From NCBI GenBank assembly GCA_964508705.1, contig CAZDUS010000002.1, forward strand, positions 62,001 through 126,000: 64,000 nucleotides of DNA. The letters run 5' to 3'. Position numbers and translations under genes: made by a program. The DNA is from CAZDUS01 sp964508705. GTDB taxonomy: Bacteria > Verrucomicrobiota > Kiritimatiellia > CAIKKV01 > CAITUY01. Below are positions 32,795-40,884 of the stretch, in pieces. The notes beneath the pieces were generated by a model. It did not search any database and was not told where the DNA came from. It saw only the letters and a program-made list of their open reading frames with translations. Numbering within the stretch: position 1 is the stretch's first letter; every line of letters starts with the position of its first letter.

Positions 32795-32995
32795 ATGGCG
32801 GGTAAAGGTTATAATGTTAAGATGAAGCGGCCGGTTAAGAAGGCCAGTGACAAGCGTCGTCGTGAAAAAGTTCAGCGCAAGCGTCTAATCGGCTTGGGCG
32901 TTGAAGCGGCAAAAGTTAAGTCGTTGGACCCCAGTGAAGTGCGACAGATGCTCAAGGAGCCGAAGAAGCTCAAGAAGAAGCTTAGCAAGGGTTGA
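32795..32995 (+). CDS. Small basic protein of unknown function
   Basis: A 66-residue, strongly basic protein (about a third Lys plus Arg). Its central stretch RRREKVQRKRLIGLGVEAAK leads to DPSEVRQMLKEPKKLKKKL. AGAGGGAAGGTACGGAT lies before ATG 32795, a good ribosome site, which argues that it is translated. The composition suggests RNA or ribosome binding, perhaps a lineage-specific ribosome-associated protein, but I cannot assign a family. It stands alone between tyrA and the lipid-kinase gene on the same strand. Confidence 0.6.
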   Translation: MAGKGYNVKMKRPVKKASDKRRREKVQRKRLIGLGVEAAKVKSLDPSEVRQMLKEPKKLKKKLSKG

Positions 32996-33114
32996 TTGGC
33001 TCGAGATCGTGCCAGGGACTCTATTTCCTGAGCGCGTGTGATGCGGCTACAAGCACTGTTCTGGTGTCACTGAGTTGAAGTGGCGACCAAGGTGAATTGT
33101 AGCCGTTTTTTATT

Positions 33115-34110
33115 ATGAAAGTACTTTGTGTGCTTAATCCCAGTGCTGCGGGAGGCGTCGCCAAAGATAGGTGGGGCGACGTGGCGGCATTAATTGAGCG
33201 GCTCGGTGGGGAGTGCGACTTGTTGACCACCGAGGCGGGGAGTTCGCTTGAGATTCAAGTCAGTGAGTATCTTGAAGGTCATGATCCAGCCTGCTACGGG
33301 GCAATCGCCGGGGTGGGAGGAGATGGGACCCATTCCGGAATCATCAATGGCCTGATGGCGTTTCAGAATGTGCATCCCGGAAGGTTATTACCTCCTTATG
33401 CCTTTATCCCGATGGGAACGGGGAACGATATTGCCAAGTCGCTGGGGATCCGGATTCGTGATGAATTTTCGGCGAGTGATCTTCGGCGAGCGGTGTCGGC
33501 GATTTTTCATGGCGCCGATTACTCTCTTGATCTGGGAATAATCAACGGTTTGTATTTTGCAGACGCGTTAACCGTGGGATTGGACTCCAGTATTTTGAGG
33601 GAGCGGAACGCGAATAAACGTCTGATTGAAAACATTCCATTGTTGCGGCATATAGCCCGCGGGCGCTTTCTATACACGTTTTCAATGGGGGCTAGATTAT
33701 TCAGGCATGAATTGACCGAAGTGGAGGTTGAGGTCGACGGGATGTCGTGGTATTCGGGCCCGATGATAAATCTGGTCGTAAACAATACTCGTATATATGC
33801 CGGCGATTTTGATTTCAGTGCAGGGGCTTATGCCGATGATGGATTGTTGGACGTGGTGCTATTTGCGGATCAAAAGGACTACCTGGCGCGGTATTTGATG
33901 GCGATGCGGCATAATCCGGCGAGTCTGCGGGAACTTTCGGAGGATTTGAACAGGCGTGCAAAGCATATCCAGGGCAGTCGTATTGTATTAAAAATCAACA
34001 AGATACAACCTGCGCAAGTGGATGGTGAAGAGTATCCGGGTAGCAGGGAGTTTGATATCCGAGTTATCCGGAAGGCATTGAGGATCAAGACCCCTGTGGA
34101 GCCGATCTGA
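33115..34110 (+). CDS. Diacylglycerol/lipid kinase family protein
   Basis: The DAGK catalytic family phosphorylates diacylglycerol, sphingoid bases or related lipids. The 331-residue protein shows VLNPSAAGGVAKDRW (residues 6-20), the ATP-binding AGVGGDGTHSGIINGL (about residues 64-79) and FIPMGTGNDIAKSLG. The C-terminal beta-sandwich has VVNNTRIYAGDFDFSAGAYADDGLLDVVL and ends with VDGEEYPG. ATG 33115 is used; the upstream region is AT-rich without a strong ribosome site. The truncated GH2 gene follows almost directly. The lipid substrate is not known. Confidence 0.85.
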   Translation: MKVLCVLNPSAAGGVAKDRWGDVAALIERLGGECDLLTTEAGSSLEIQVSEYLEGHDPACYGAIAGVGGDGTHSGIINGLMAFQNVHPGRLLPPYAFIPMGTGNDIAKSLGIRIRDEFSASDLRRAVSAIFHGADYSLDLGIINGLYFADALTVGLDSSILRERNANKRLIENIPLLRHIARGRFLYTFSMGARLFRHELTEVEVEVDGMSWYSGPMINLVVNNTRIYAGDFDFSAGAYADDGLLDVVLFADQKDYLARYLMAMRHNPASLRELSEDLNRRAKHIQGSRIVLKINKIQPAQVDGEEYPGSREFDIRVIRKALRIKTPVEPI

Positions 34111-34146
34111 TTGGACGCGGGGGTGTGGCATGACAAGGGAAGCAAG

Positions 34147-35217
34147 ATGGACACATTGAATATTGCACCGGTTTCTGACGGAGAGCGACTCATCACGGGA
34201 TGGGAGTTTTTGCGGAGTGATCTGGGCGGGATCTGGGAAGCGGTTCGATTGGTTAAAAAAGGTAATCCCGAGAGTGTTCCGCCGTGGGCACCTGTTACCC
34301 TGCCGCATTGTTTCAATGCCACGGACGCTGTTGATCCCGATGTAAGCTATTATCAGGGGCCGGGATGGTATCGGACGTATTTAGCGATCAATCAGCCCCA
34401 TTCCGATGGGCGTGTGGTTTTGCATTTTGAGGGGGCCGGCCAGAAAACACGCGTGTTTGTATACACCACTGAGGTGGCGCAGCACGTTGGTGGATACGAT
34501 GAATTCACTGTGGATATCACGAAAGAGGTCAATGAGTTCTTAATGACGGATGTTTGCCGGGAGCAGTTTCATTGCCGTGTGCCGGTGATCATCCGATGCG
34601 ATAATTCACGCGATTTGGAGACTATTCCATCGGATCTGTCGGATTTCAATTTGTATGGCGGGTTGTATCGATACGTGAATTTGTTGTATCTGCCGCCAGT
34701 GTATATCGACCGCGTAACCGTTCAGGCGTCAGCAGGGGCGGTGGGGGGTAGAGGTGCCTGCGTGATATCGGCGTCGATCAAGAATCATGCCGGGCACGCT
34801 TCGGCTGAGGCTGAGATACGTATTTTGGATATGGCGGGTGCCGTTATTGCAAAGAAGAAGGCAACGTTTCCGGCGGTTTCCGGCAGACATGAACTTTGCA
34901 GCATTGAAGTGGACAAGCCGAATCTCTGGTCGCCCGATAAGCCCTATTTGTATACTTGCCGTGTGACGGTTAGTTTTCCGTCAGGCAGACATGAAGTGAG
35001 TGAACGCTTTGGCTTCCGATCCTTTGAATTCGTGAATAACGGTCCTTTTCTTTTGAATGGGAAACGGTTGTTGTTGAGAGGGACCCATCGGCATGAGGAT
35101 CACGCAGGTGTTGGGGCGGCGATGACCGAGGAGATGATTATTGCCGAGATGACCCTGATGAAGGAGATGGGGGTTAACTTTATTCGTCTGGCCGTAGCAG
35201 ATTCCGCTCATCGTTAA
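34147..35217 (+). pseudogene. Glycoside hydrolase family 2 (beta-galactosidase-like), C-terminally truncated
   Basis: The first 356 residues of a GH2 enzyme. The sugar-binding jelly roll (about residues 1-180) has TLPHCFNATDAVDPDVSYYQGPGWYRTYL and VFVYTTEVAQHVGGYDEFTVDIT. The immunoglobulin-like domain follows (about residues 185-300), and then the start of the TIM barrel (FLLNGKRLLLRGTHRHEDHAGVG, MTLMKEMGVNFIRLA). GH2 enzymes normally continue AHYPQ and carry the catalytic acid and nucleophile further on; here homology stops at base ~35193 and a few unrelated codons lead to a stop. Both catalytic glutamates are absent, so it is almost certainly inactive. The break coincides with the truncation of a convergent kinase-like gene. 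Confidence 0.85.
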
Positions 35218-35743
35218 GCAATGTTCCGCCATGAGCTTGCCAGAGCCTGGCGATCGTGGTTTTGCCTGCGCCAGACATCCCGGAAAACAGGATGACCTTG
35301 CCATCAACCAGCACGGCGCTGGAATGGACCATGATGGACTCCAGATGGCAGAAGCGGCCGAGAATGATGGCGCGGTCCTGCGGGTGATACAGGGGGCGAA
35401 TGAATGGCGCGTCCGGTGCGGGCTGGGGTACAAACAAGTCGCCATGGCTGTAGTCGCTTGCGATGTGGGCGGCCCTCAACCAACGGGAGGCATGGATGTC
35501 GTTGACTTCGATGTCGATGAAATCGCCAGACTCGCGTGTGCGCCAGATTCCGTTATCCCAGAGAATGCGGCCATCTTCCGGGAGCAAGTTGCCGGGTCTG
35601 GCGGTGTAGGTTGCGGCGGGCTGGCCTGCTTTATTGGCGTTGAGGAATAGTGAGTAATTATCGGGGGGCCGGAGCGGGGGAAGCGTTGAGGAGCCAATAA
35701 CGCGGAAGTGAGTTTCCGCAAGGGAGAAATCAAGCGTAGTCAC
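35180..35743 (-). pseudogene. HprK-like P-loop kinase of the PqqD/radical SAM cassette, truncated
   Basis: A 187-residue fragment related to HPr serine kinase-like proteins found beside PqqD-family genes. Start GTG 35743 lies 8 bases after the precursor-like peptide frame. The segment IMVHSSAVLVDGKVILFSGMSGAGKTTIARLW (about residues 137-168) contains the Walker A GMSGAGKT (155-162). GTLLNDERNLLR corresponds to the conserved LLNDD-type strand. Family members continue for roughly another hundred residues; here homology ends at base ~35192, where the GH2 fragment begins. Its normal role in such cassettes is undetermined (peptide or protein phosphorylation is proposed by fold). The truncation probably inactivates it. 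Confidence 0.75.
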
Positions 35744-35750
35744 TGTTTAA

Positions 35751-35929
35751 TCAGGAAGGGTCAAAGCCAGCGTTGGGTGTCTGCTCCGGAGACTGGGAAC
35801 AGCAATCGCTGGTCGGGTTGCCTGTCAGGTTTCCGGATTTCGCGCAAGTGTCGAATGTAACCAGATTCTTGTCTTCAAACCGAACCTCGGTGATGACTGG
35901 CGAGACATAAGTTTTTTCGGTTCGCTCAT
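35751..35929 (-). CDS. Cys-containing precursor-like peptide, split frame at an A6 run
   Basis: ATG 35929 has an excellent ribosome site (GGAGAATAACC). The first frame encodes MSEPKK and then reads only 34 codons of unrelated sequence. If one base is re-read at the A6 run (35917-35912 on the minus strand), the frame opens to TGA 35753-35751 and gives 59 residues. The leader part is TYVSPVITEVRFEDKNLV, resembling the K-Y-x-x-P-x-I-x-x-V leaders of PqqD-dependent peptides. The core carries Cys 29, 43 and 44 with many Ser, Thr, Asn and Pro. It lies between the radical SAM gene and the HprK-like gene on one strand. A one-base deletion, a sequencing error or -1 frameshifting/slippage could each explain the break. 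Confidence 0.6.
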
Positions 35930-35993
35930 GGTTATTCTCCGCTGATGAGCAGTTAAACTATCCAGTTAGGGGAGGCGACTCAATCTTAATAAA

Positions 35994-37040
35994 TCAGGGT
36001 ATTTGTTCGGATTTTGTCAGTTGGCAAAAGAACGAAGGGGCCCCATCCGCCCGGCCTGTTTCCAGAATGGAGAATGCCGGACAGCAAGCGCACTGACTCC
36101 TGTGTTCGCAAGCATCGCAAAGGCCGCCGGGTGCTGGTCGGTTGCGAAGCGCTGTGAGATGCGCTTTCAACGCTGTCATTGGCGGGCGCGTGGTCAGGTC
36201 AAATGGATCCTGGCGCCATGACAGGCAGGGGTGTGCCTGATGTTGGGCGTCCACATGAACGGTCATGATGCCGGCGCCGCACTCGAACAAGGCGCGCCGT
36301 TTGGTGGCCGGGGGTTGAGCAGGCGCTGGTTGTCGTTCGCGATCCCGCCGCCTGAGTTTGGCGATATCAACGGGGGAAAGTCTTTCGTTCAAGGGGGAAG
36401 AGTCGCCGGCGAGGCAGGGGTGGATGATGGCGTCGTACCGGAATCCGCAACCCAGGCTGAGCGCCCAGTCGCGCATGGCATCCAATTCATGGGCGTTGGA
36501 GTGCATGATCATGGATTTGAGGCGGACAAGGATACCGCGCTTGAGTAGACCATCCACGCCTTGACGGAAGCGGCGGTAGGAGCCGGGGGCCCCGGTGACG
36601 GCCTCGTAGGTTTGTTCACTGTGCCCGTAGATGGTTAATTCGACGCGGCGGGGTGGGGCATCCGCCAGGAAGTCCATGAGTGAATCGTCGAGGAGGGTCC
36701 CATTGGTAAACAGGGTGAGGAAGAATCCGCATTGCTTGGCTTTGCGATAGATGGCCCTGAAATCAGGGCGGGTGAGAGGCTCGCCGCCAGTAAAGACCAG
36801 AAAGAGGACCCCCCAGTCCCGCAGGGTTTCAAGCAAGGTTTCCACCTCATGGGTAGATTTGTCAGGCAGAACGGAGCCGTTGTAGCGGAGGTAGCAATGT
36901 TTGCAGGCGATATTGCAGGCGGAGGTCAGTTCAAGGGATGCCACGAAGGGAAAAGAGGATGCGTGCCAGTCGGAAGCGTGAAGGTCTTCGGCAAATGTGC
37001 CTGAGGTGATCTGCTCGATTAGGCAGTCTGTTCCCGTCAT
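35994..37040 (-). CDS. Radical SAM/SPASM peptide-modifying enzyme
   Basis: A 348-residue iron-sulfur enzyme expected to modify a ribosomal peptide. The S-adenosylmethionine cluster motif is C42-NIA-C46-KH-C49 in LTSACNIACKHCYLRYNG, followed by VFTGGEPLTRPDF (the GGEP motif, about residue 90) and LFTNGTLLDD. The SPASM-type C-terminus has Cys 254 and 272, then C308-x2-C311-x5-C317 and Cys 339, enough for auxiliary clusters. Start ATG 37040 is 3 bases after the PqqD-like gene. The gene order PqqD, radical SAM, peptide, HprK-like on the minus strand indicates one cassette. The enzyme itself looks intact. Confidence 0.88.
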   Translation of the reverse strand: MTGTDCLIEQITSGTFAEDLHASDWHASSFPFVASLELTSACNIACKHCYLRYNGSVLPDKSTHEVETLLETLRDWGVLFLVFTGGEPLTRPDFRAIYRKAKQCGFFLTLFTNGTLLDDSLMDFLADAPPRRVELTIYGHSEQTYEAVTGAPGSYRRFRQGVDGLLKRGILVRLKSMIMHSNAHELDAMRDWALSLGCGFRYDAIIHPCLAGDSSPLNERLSPVDIAKLRRRDRERQPAPAQPPATKRRALFECGAGIMTVHVDAQHQAHPCLSWRQDPFDLTTRPPMTALKAHLTALRNRPAPGGLCDACEHRSQCACCPAFSILETGRADGAPSFFCQLTKSEQIP

Positions 37041-37043
37041 CGG

Positions 37044-37334
37044 TTACTCCTGGTGGGAAGGGTTCAAGGCGCCGATGTTGGACATGGCGTCCAGGAATTG
37101 TCGCACATCAGCTTTGGCGGCGGACTCCGTCACGGCGTATTCTGAGGTCAGGCTCTTGATTAGGGAGTTTTCTGTCTGAGCGGTGTGCAATTGACGCCAG
37201 AGGAAAGCGGCTGTTTCGTTCAGGGTGTAGAGGGCGTCCAAGCGGGCGGGGCCGCTTTTCAGGGGGACGAGCATCAGCTTGTTACGGATAGTTCGTTCGA
37301 CGACGTTTTCTGATTGGATGAAACGAGTACTCAT
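37044..37334 (-). CDS. PqqD-family peptide-binding protein
   Basis: A 96-residue member of the PqqD family, the RiPP recognition element that presents a leader peptide to a radical SAM enzyme. The family pattern is visible as LYTLNETAAFLWRQLHTAQTENSLIKSLTSEYAVTE: the L-N-x-x-A-x-x-x-W motif at about residues 37-46, then the helix-turn-helix part ending with DVRQFLDAM. ATG 37334 is chosen because a consensus -10 box lies just upstream; the open frame extends farther but only by reading antisense to dapL. It is the first gene of the cassette and ends 3 bases before the radical SAM gene. Confidence 0.85.
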   Translation of the reverse strand: MSTRFIQSENVVERTIRNKLMLVPLKSGPARLDALYTLNETAAFLWRQLHTAQTENSLIKSLTSEYAVTESAAKADVRQFLDAMSNIGALNPSHQE

Positions 37335-37344
37335 GTGGGGGTGG

Positions 37345-37373
37345 ATTATAGTGTGGCGATGGGGTAGCAACAA
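37345..37373 (-). promoter_or_regulatory. Likely promoter of the PqqD/radical SAM cassette
   Basis: On the minus strand TATAAT (37350-37345) is a perfect -10 box. TTGTTG (37373-37368) is a partial -35 with 17-bp spacing. Initiation would fall about 4 bases before the PqqD ATG at 37334, so the mRNA would be essentially leaderless; no ribosome site is present there. Confidence 0.5.
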
Positions 37374-37488
37374 GCCATCATTGGGATTCCATAGGGCGAG
37401 AGATTGGGGAGAGTACTTCGGTATTGATTGCTGGATGAGTTCAGGGTAATGCTTACGCGGTTTTGTTGAACCATCAGGGGAGAGTAAA

Positions 37489-38712
37489 ATGGATTTCCAG
37501 AAGTTGTTTGCGGAGCGGATAGGCGGAGTTACGTTCGGCACGAAGAACGAGATATACAAGTTTGAAAAGATCAAGAGAGCCAAGGCGGCGGCACGCGCGG
37601 CCCGGCCAACGGTGGAGTTGCTGGATTTCGGAGTTGGGGAACCCGACCAGATGGCGCCAGCACCGATCAGGAAGGCGCTTAAGAAGGCTGTAGATGATCC
37701 GGCAAACCGAGGGTATGCCGACAATGGCATCCGGGAGTTCAAGGTAGCGGCGGCGGAATACATGGCCAAGTTTTTCGGGGTGACAGGTCTTGACCCCGAG
37801 ACGGAGATCACGCACAGCATTGGATCGAAGCCGGCGTTGGCCATGTTGCCGCTTTGTTTCATCAATCCCGGCGATGTGGCATTGGTGACGGTGCCGGGTT
37901 ATCCGGTGCTGGCGACGCACACGCGATATCTGGGCGGGGAAGTGGTCAAGGTGCCGCTTCGCAAGGAGAATGGATTTTATCCGGCGCTCGACAAGCTGGA
38001 CCCCGAGGTAGTGCGACGTGCGAAACTGCTCTATGTGAACTATCCGAACAATCCCACGGGGGCGGCTCCTACGGAGGAATTGTTTGATGAGCTGATTGCG
38101 TTCGCGAAAAAGAACAACATCCTGATTGTGCAAGATGCGGCTTATGCGACATTGGTTTACGGGCGTGAGCCGTTGTCCATTCTCAGTCGTCCGGGCGGGA
38201 AGGACGTGGCGATTGAACTGCATTCGATGAGCAAGAGCTACAACATGACAGGCTGGCGCCTGGGATTTGTGGCTGGGGCCCCACGCATTGTTCAGGCTTA
38301 TGCCGAGGTGAAGGACAATATTGATTCCGGGCAATTCAAGGCGATTCAATTGGCGGCATGCGCAGGGATTGCCGACAAGGCGCTGTCCGACAAGATCAAG
38401 AAGCATTATGAGCGGCGGTTGCGCAAGATGGTCAAGGTTCTGAAGCGGGTGGGCTTCAAGGCGAAAATGCCGGGTGGGACCTTCTACCTTTACGTTCCGG
38501 CTCCGAAGGGTGCGGGAATGACAGTGTTCAACACGGCGGAAGATGCCTCGCAGTATCTAATCCGCGAGTGTTCTATCTCGACGGTTCCCTGGGATGATGT
38601 CGGGACGTTCCTGCGCTTCTCAGCGACGTTTGAAAGCGCTGGGAAGGCTGATGACGACAGGGTTATTGCCGAGTTGGAAGAGCGCTTGCTGAAGGCTGAC
38701 CTGAGGTTTTAA
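37489..38712 (+). CDS. dapL: LL-diaminopimelate aminotransferase
   Basis: Makes LL-diaminopimelate directly from tetrahydrodipicolinate, a lysine and peptidoglycan route used by plants, Chlamydiae and other PVC bacteria. The 407-residue PLP enzyme has LLDFGVGEPDQMAPAPIRKAL, a long N-terminal segment (FAERIGGVTFGTKNEIYKFEKIKRAK), GYADNGIREFKVAAAEYM, NYPNNPTGA, QDAAYATLVY and the PLP lysine in LHSMSKSYNMTGWRLGFVAG. The N-terminus and the segment around DNIDSGQFKAIQLAA fit DapL rather than general class I aminotransferases. ATG 37489 follows GGGGAGAGTAAA. A terminator follows the gene. Confidence 0.92.
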   Translation: MDFQKLFAERIGGVTFGTKNEIYKFEKIKRAKAAARAARPTVELLDFGVGEPDQMAPAPIRKALKKAVDDPANRGYADNGIREFKVAAAEYMAKFFGVTGLDPETEITHSIGSKPALAMLPLCFINPGDVALVTVPGYPVLATHTRYLGGEVVKVPLRKENGFYPALDKLDPEVVRRAKLLYVNYPNNPTGAAPTEELFDELIAFAKKNNILIVQDAAYATLVYGREPLSILSRPGGKDVAIELHSMSKSYNMTGWRLGFVAGAPRIVQAYAEVKDNIDSGQFKAIQLAACAGIADKALSDKIKKHYERRLRKMVKVLKRVGFKAKMPGGTFYLYVPAPKGAGMTVFNTAEDASQYLIRECSISTVPWDDVGTFLRFSATFESAGKADDDRVIAELEERLLKADLRF

Positions 38713-38727
38713 CGGTTAAGAGTTAAT

Positions 38728-38771
38728 GGCGCCGGCACCACGCAGTGCGTGTGTGTGCGGCGCCTTTTTTG
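38728..38771 (+). terminator. Intrinsic terminator after dapL
   Basis: GGCGCCG (38728-38734) pairs with CGGCGCC (38758-38764) and is followed at once by seven T and GTTT. It lies 16 bases after the dapL stop. Inner bases (CACCACGCA with TGCGTGTGTG) may extend the stem. Confidence 0.85.
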
Positions 38772-38828
38772 TTTGGGTGGAGGAGGGAAACTTCACCACT
38801 GATGGAAGGAATCGGAGTCCTGTTCAGA

Positions 38829-39731
38829 TCAGGCCTCGAGCTGGCGGGCGATGCGAGCCGCGTCCTTTTCGGTTTTGACCGGCCGGGTGTTCTTCAGGAG
38901 TTTCCAAGTCTCGATGTGCTTGACGGACTTTCCCGGGGCGAGGGAGATCAGGGGGCCGAGGGATTCCATCTCCAGCATGCTTTCATTGGAGAACGTCTCG
39001 AAATTCACGCCGCCATCGGGGTAAGTGGCACCTTCGATAAAGGCGAATGACTTAGCCAGCAGGAAGCCATCGAGCTGGTAAGCCACCCAGCCTTCACGGT
39101 GGGCGATGCCCAGCTTGGCCGGTCCGTGCTTGCGGCTTTGTCGAAAGAACACATAACGGGACCCGATTGTCCATCGTCCGTCGGCGAGGTCCGTGTAACT
39201 CCAGATACTCCATGACTGGTTATGGAGGAGGTTGGTGGTGTGTGAACCTTTTTCCGGCAGGGGAATAATGCAGAGCCCGTCCGGGGACATGACGGTCAAT
39301 GACCAGGGGGCCAGCGTGCGGGGTTTGCGTCCGCGATTGACAAGCTGATGTGTGATGGTGATTTCGTTGTCGGTGTCCGACATGCGGATATCCATGATCT
39401 TCTAGATGCAGGTGAGTGGGCCGGGTTCCTGGAGGGTACGGATCCCGCCCGGGATTTTACGATGCACCAAGGGGGCATTATCGAGTTCGTATGTGTCGGG
39501 TTGACATTCCGGTGCGATCCACAGGCGGTGTCCGCCACGGATCATCCATTCCTTTTCATGGGTGCCACCCATTTGCTCCGGGAATTCGGCCAGGAGGTTG
39601 CGTTTGTTGATGAAACCGCAATGGATAATGCGCGGGCCGACGTCCTTGGTGACGATCAGGTCAATGGAGCCATTGGACAGCCGGATGTTGCTATTCCAGC
39701 CTTTGTGGGGGACGGATTCGATCCTTGGCAT
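38829..39731 (-). pseudogene. Carbohydrate-active DUF4380-like protein interrupted by one TAG
   Basis: Two frames on the minus strand, 39731-39402 (109 residues) and 39395-38829 (188 residues), are in the same phase and separated only by TAG AAG ATC. Joined, they give 300 residues. The protein resembles the DUF4380 group, which has an aldose-epimerase-like beta-sandwich. The first part has IDLIVTKDVGPRIIHCGF and GGHRLWIAPE; the second has ITHQLVNRGRKPRTLAPWSLTVM. The stop falls where GPLTCI-x-KIMDIRM would read through, and CAG (Gln) to TAG is a single transition. It is either a nonsense mutation or an error; other genes here end normally with TAG, so recoding is unlikely. Confidence 0.7.
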
Positions 39732-39800
39732 GGGGGCACCGTTTATTGCTTAGCGTTTCAGCGAAAACGCCAGCCTTTGCATTACGCTACAAGCGAAGGT

Positions 39801-39875
<75 letters not shown>

Positions 39876-39938
39876 GTGAAAAAACGGCACAAACACTATT
39901 GAAAAAAAAAGCGGGTGTCAACAAGCCCGCGAGCGTGA

Positions 39939-40550
39939 TTAACGAATCTTTATGCCAAACCCGATGAAGGATGAGGTGATGTAAGTTCCTTCCACGAATA
40001 TTCCCCATGAAGGCGTGAAGTTGTAGAGCAGACCGAGGCTCACTAGAGGGTTAAGTTCCAGGGTGGTGGTCGTGATGGCGGCGAGGGTTTCCTCGGATTG
40101 TGACAAGTCACAGCCGAACGCGCTGTAGATGAACAGGTCGTTCACAAGGGTTTCGTCACTGGTGACCAGCGCGAGGGTGCCGCCCATGATGTCGACGGAG
40201 TCGGTGTTCGCGTAGTAGAAACTGGTGCGGAGAGCCAGATCAGCAAAGGAAGCTGGGGGGAGGCAGAACGTTGCGCCGAGGGATCCGGCAAAGTCAGTTC
40301 CTTTTTCATCGAAGTCGGCGGCGCCCAGATCCAGGAATGCCCTGATGCCTTCGAGGAAACTGTAGGTCTGGCGCAATCCGTAATAGGAGACGTCCTTACT
40401 CACTGCGGCACCGGGCATGAATTCCAACTGGCCTGCGTCGCGGTATTCCGCAGTGTCGGCGACCGGGAGGCCGATTAATTCGGCGCGCAGTGTGGTGGTG
40501 CAAATAACAAGAGTTGAAAGCAGGAGTAGTGAGATTCGAAGATGTTTCAT
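39939..40550 (-). CDS. Exported, probably outer-membrane beta-barrel protein
   Basis: A protein of 203 residues from ATG 40550, with a signal peptide (MKHLRISLLLLSTLVICTTTLRA, cleavage near residue 23). The rest alternates polar and hydrophobic residues in short strands (SFADLALRTSFYYANTD, ELNPLVSLGLLYNFTPSWGIFVEGTYI) and ends FGIKIR, like a small outer-membrane barrel. An ATG four codons upstream is equally possible; neither has a ribosome site. I cannot name a family. It lies between tRNA-Met and the IS/beta-helix remnant, and its 5' flank (40551-40768) holds no gene that I can see. Confidence 0.6.
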   Translation of the reverse strand: MKHLRISLLLLSTLVICTTTLRAELIGLPVADTAEYRDAGQLEFMPGAAVSKDVSYYGLRQTYSFLEGIRAFLDLGAADFDEKGTDFAGSLGATFCLPPASFADLALRTSFYYANTDSVDIMGGTLALVTSDETLVNDLFIYSAFGCDLSQSEETLAAITTTTLELNPLVSLGLLYNFTPSWGIFVEGTYITSSFIGFGIKIR

Positions 40551-40768
40551 TGTGATGCCCAAATATTTTTTTCCGTGAACTTAAAGACGGCGCGCATAGT
40601 GCGAAATGTTTGCGATATGGTCAAGGCGAAGCGGTTGGTTGTCTGGGCGAGGTCGGGTACACGGGTCGCCTGCCGCGCCAGCGGAAGGCGGTACAGTGCG
40701 CCCGCTGTTGTCTAAGTGTTGTCTCGTCCGGCTGTAGATTGACACTTTTCCAAAGGGAGGGAAGAGTG

Positions 40769-40884
40769 ATGAGGACGGTGGTGAGGTATAGTGAGGCGTT
40801 TAAGATGGAGGTGATGAGGGGGCTTGAGACGGGGAGGCGGGAGAGTATAGGGGCGGCGAGGCGAGCGTATGGGATCCGAGGGTC
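40769..40884 (+). mobile_element. 5' fragment of an IS3-type transposase OrfA
   Basis: From ATG 40769, with GGGAGGGAAGAG upstream, the first 38 codons match the start of IS3-family OrfA proteins: VVRYSEAFKMEVM, then an ESIGAARRAYGIRGS helix-turn-helix segment. Normal OrfA continues with the tryptophan of the recognition helix; here it switches in frame to the beta-helix sequence ITANPTDTVV. No OrfB or right end is present. A TGTTGTCTAAGTGTTGTCTCGTC stretch at 40705-40727 may be the left terminal region. This is a remnant produced by deletion or recombination. Confidence 0.65.

Noticed and set aside
35231..35650. 139-codon plus-strand frame opposite the HprK-like fragment
   Set aside because: Antisense to a recognisable P-loop protein and without homology features.
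37474..38406. 310-codon minus-strand frame opposite dapL
   Set aside because: It lies entirely antisense to dapL, which has all catalytic motifs; the frame is Arg/His/Leu-rich as expected of a shadow.
39396..39404. TAG read as pyrrolysine or suppressed amber
   Set aside because: Several genes here (ispE, apt, lrp-independent housekeeping genes such as subunit K and the ilv leader) stop normally at TAG, and no pyrrolysine machinery is seen; a point mutation is simpler.
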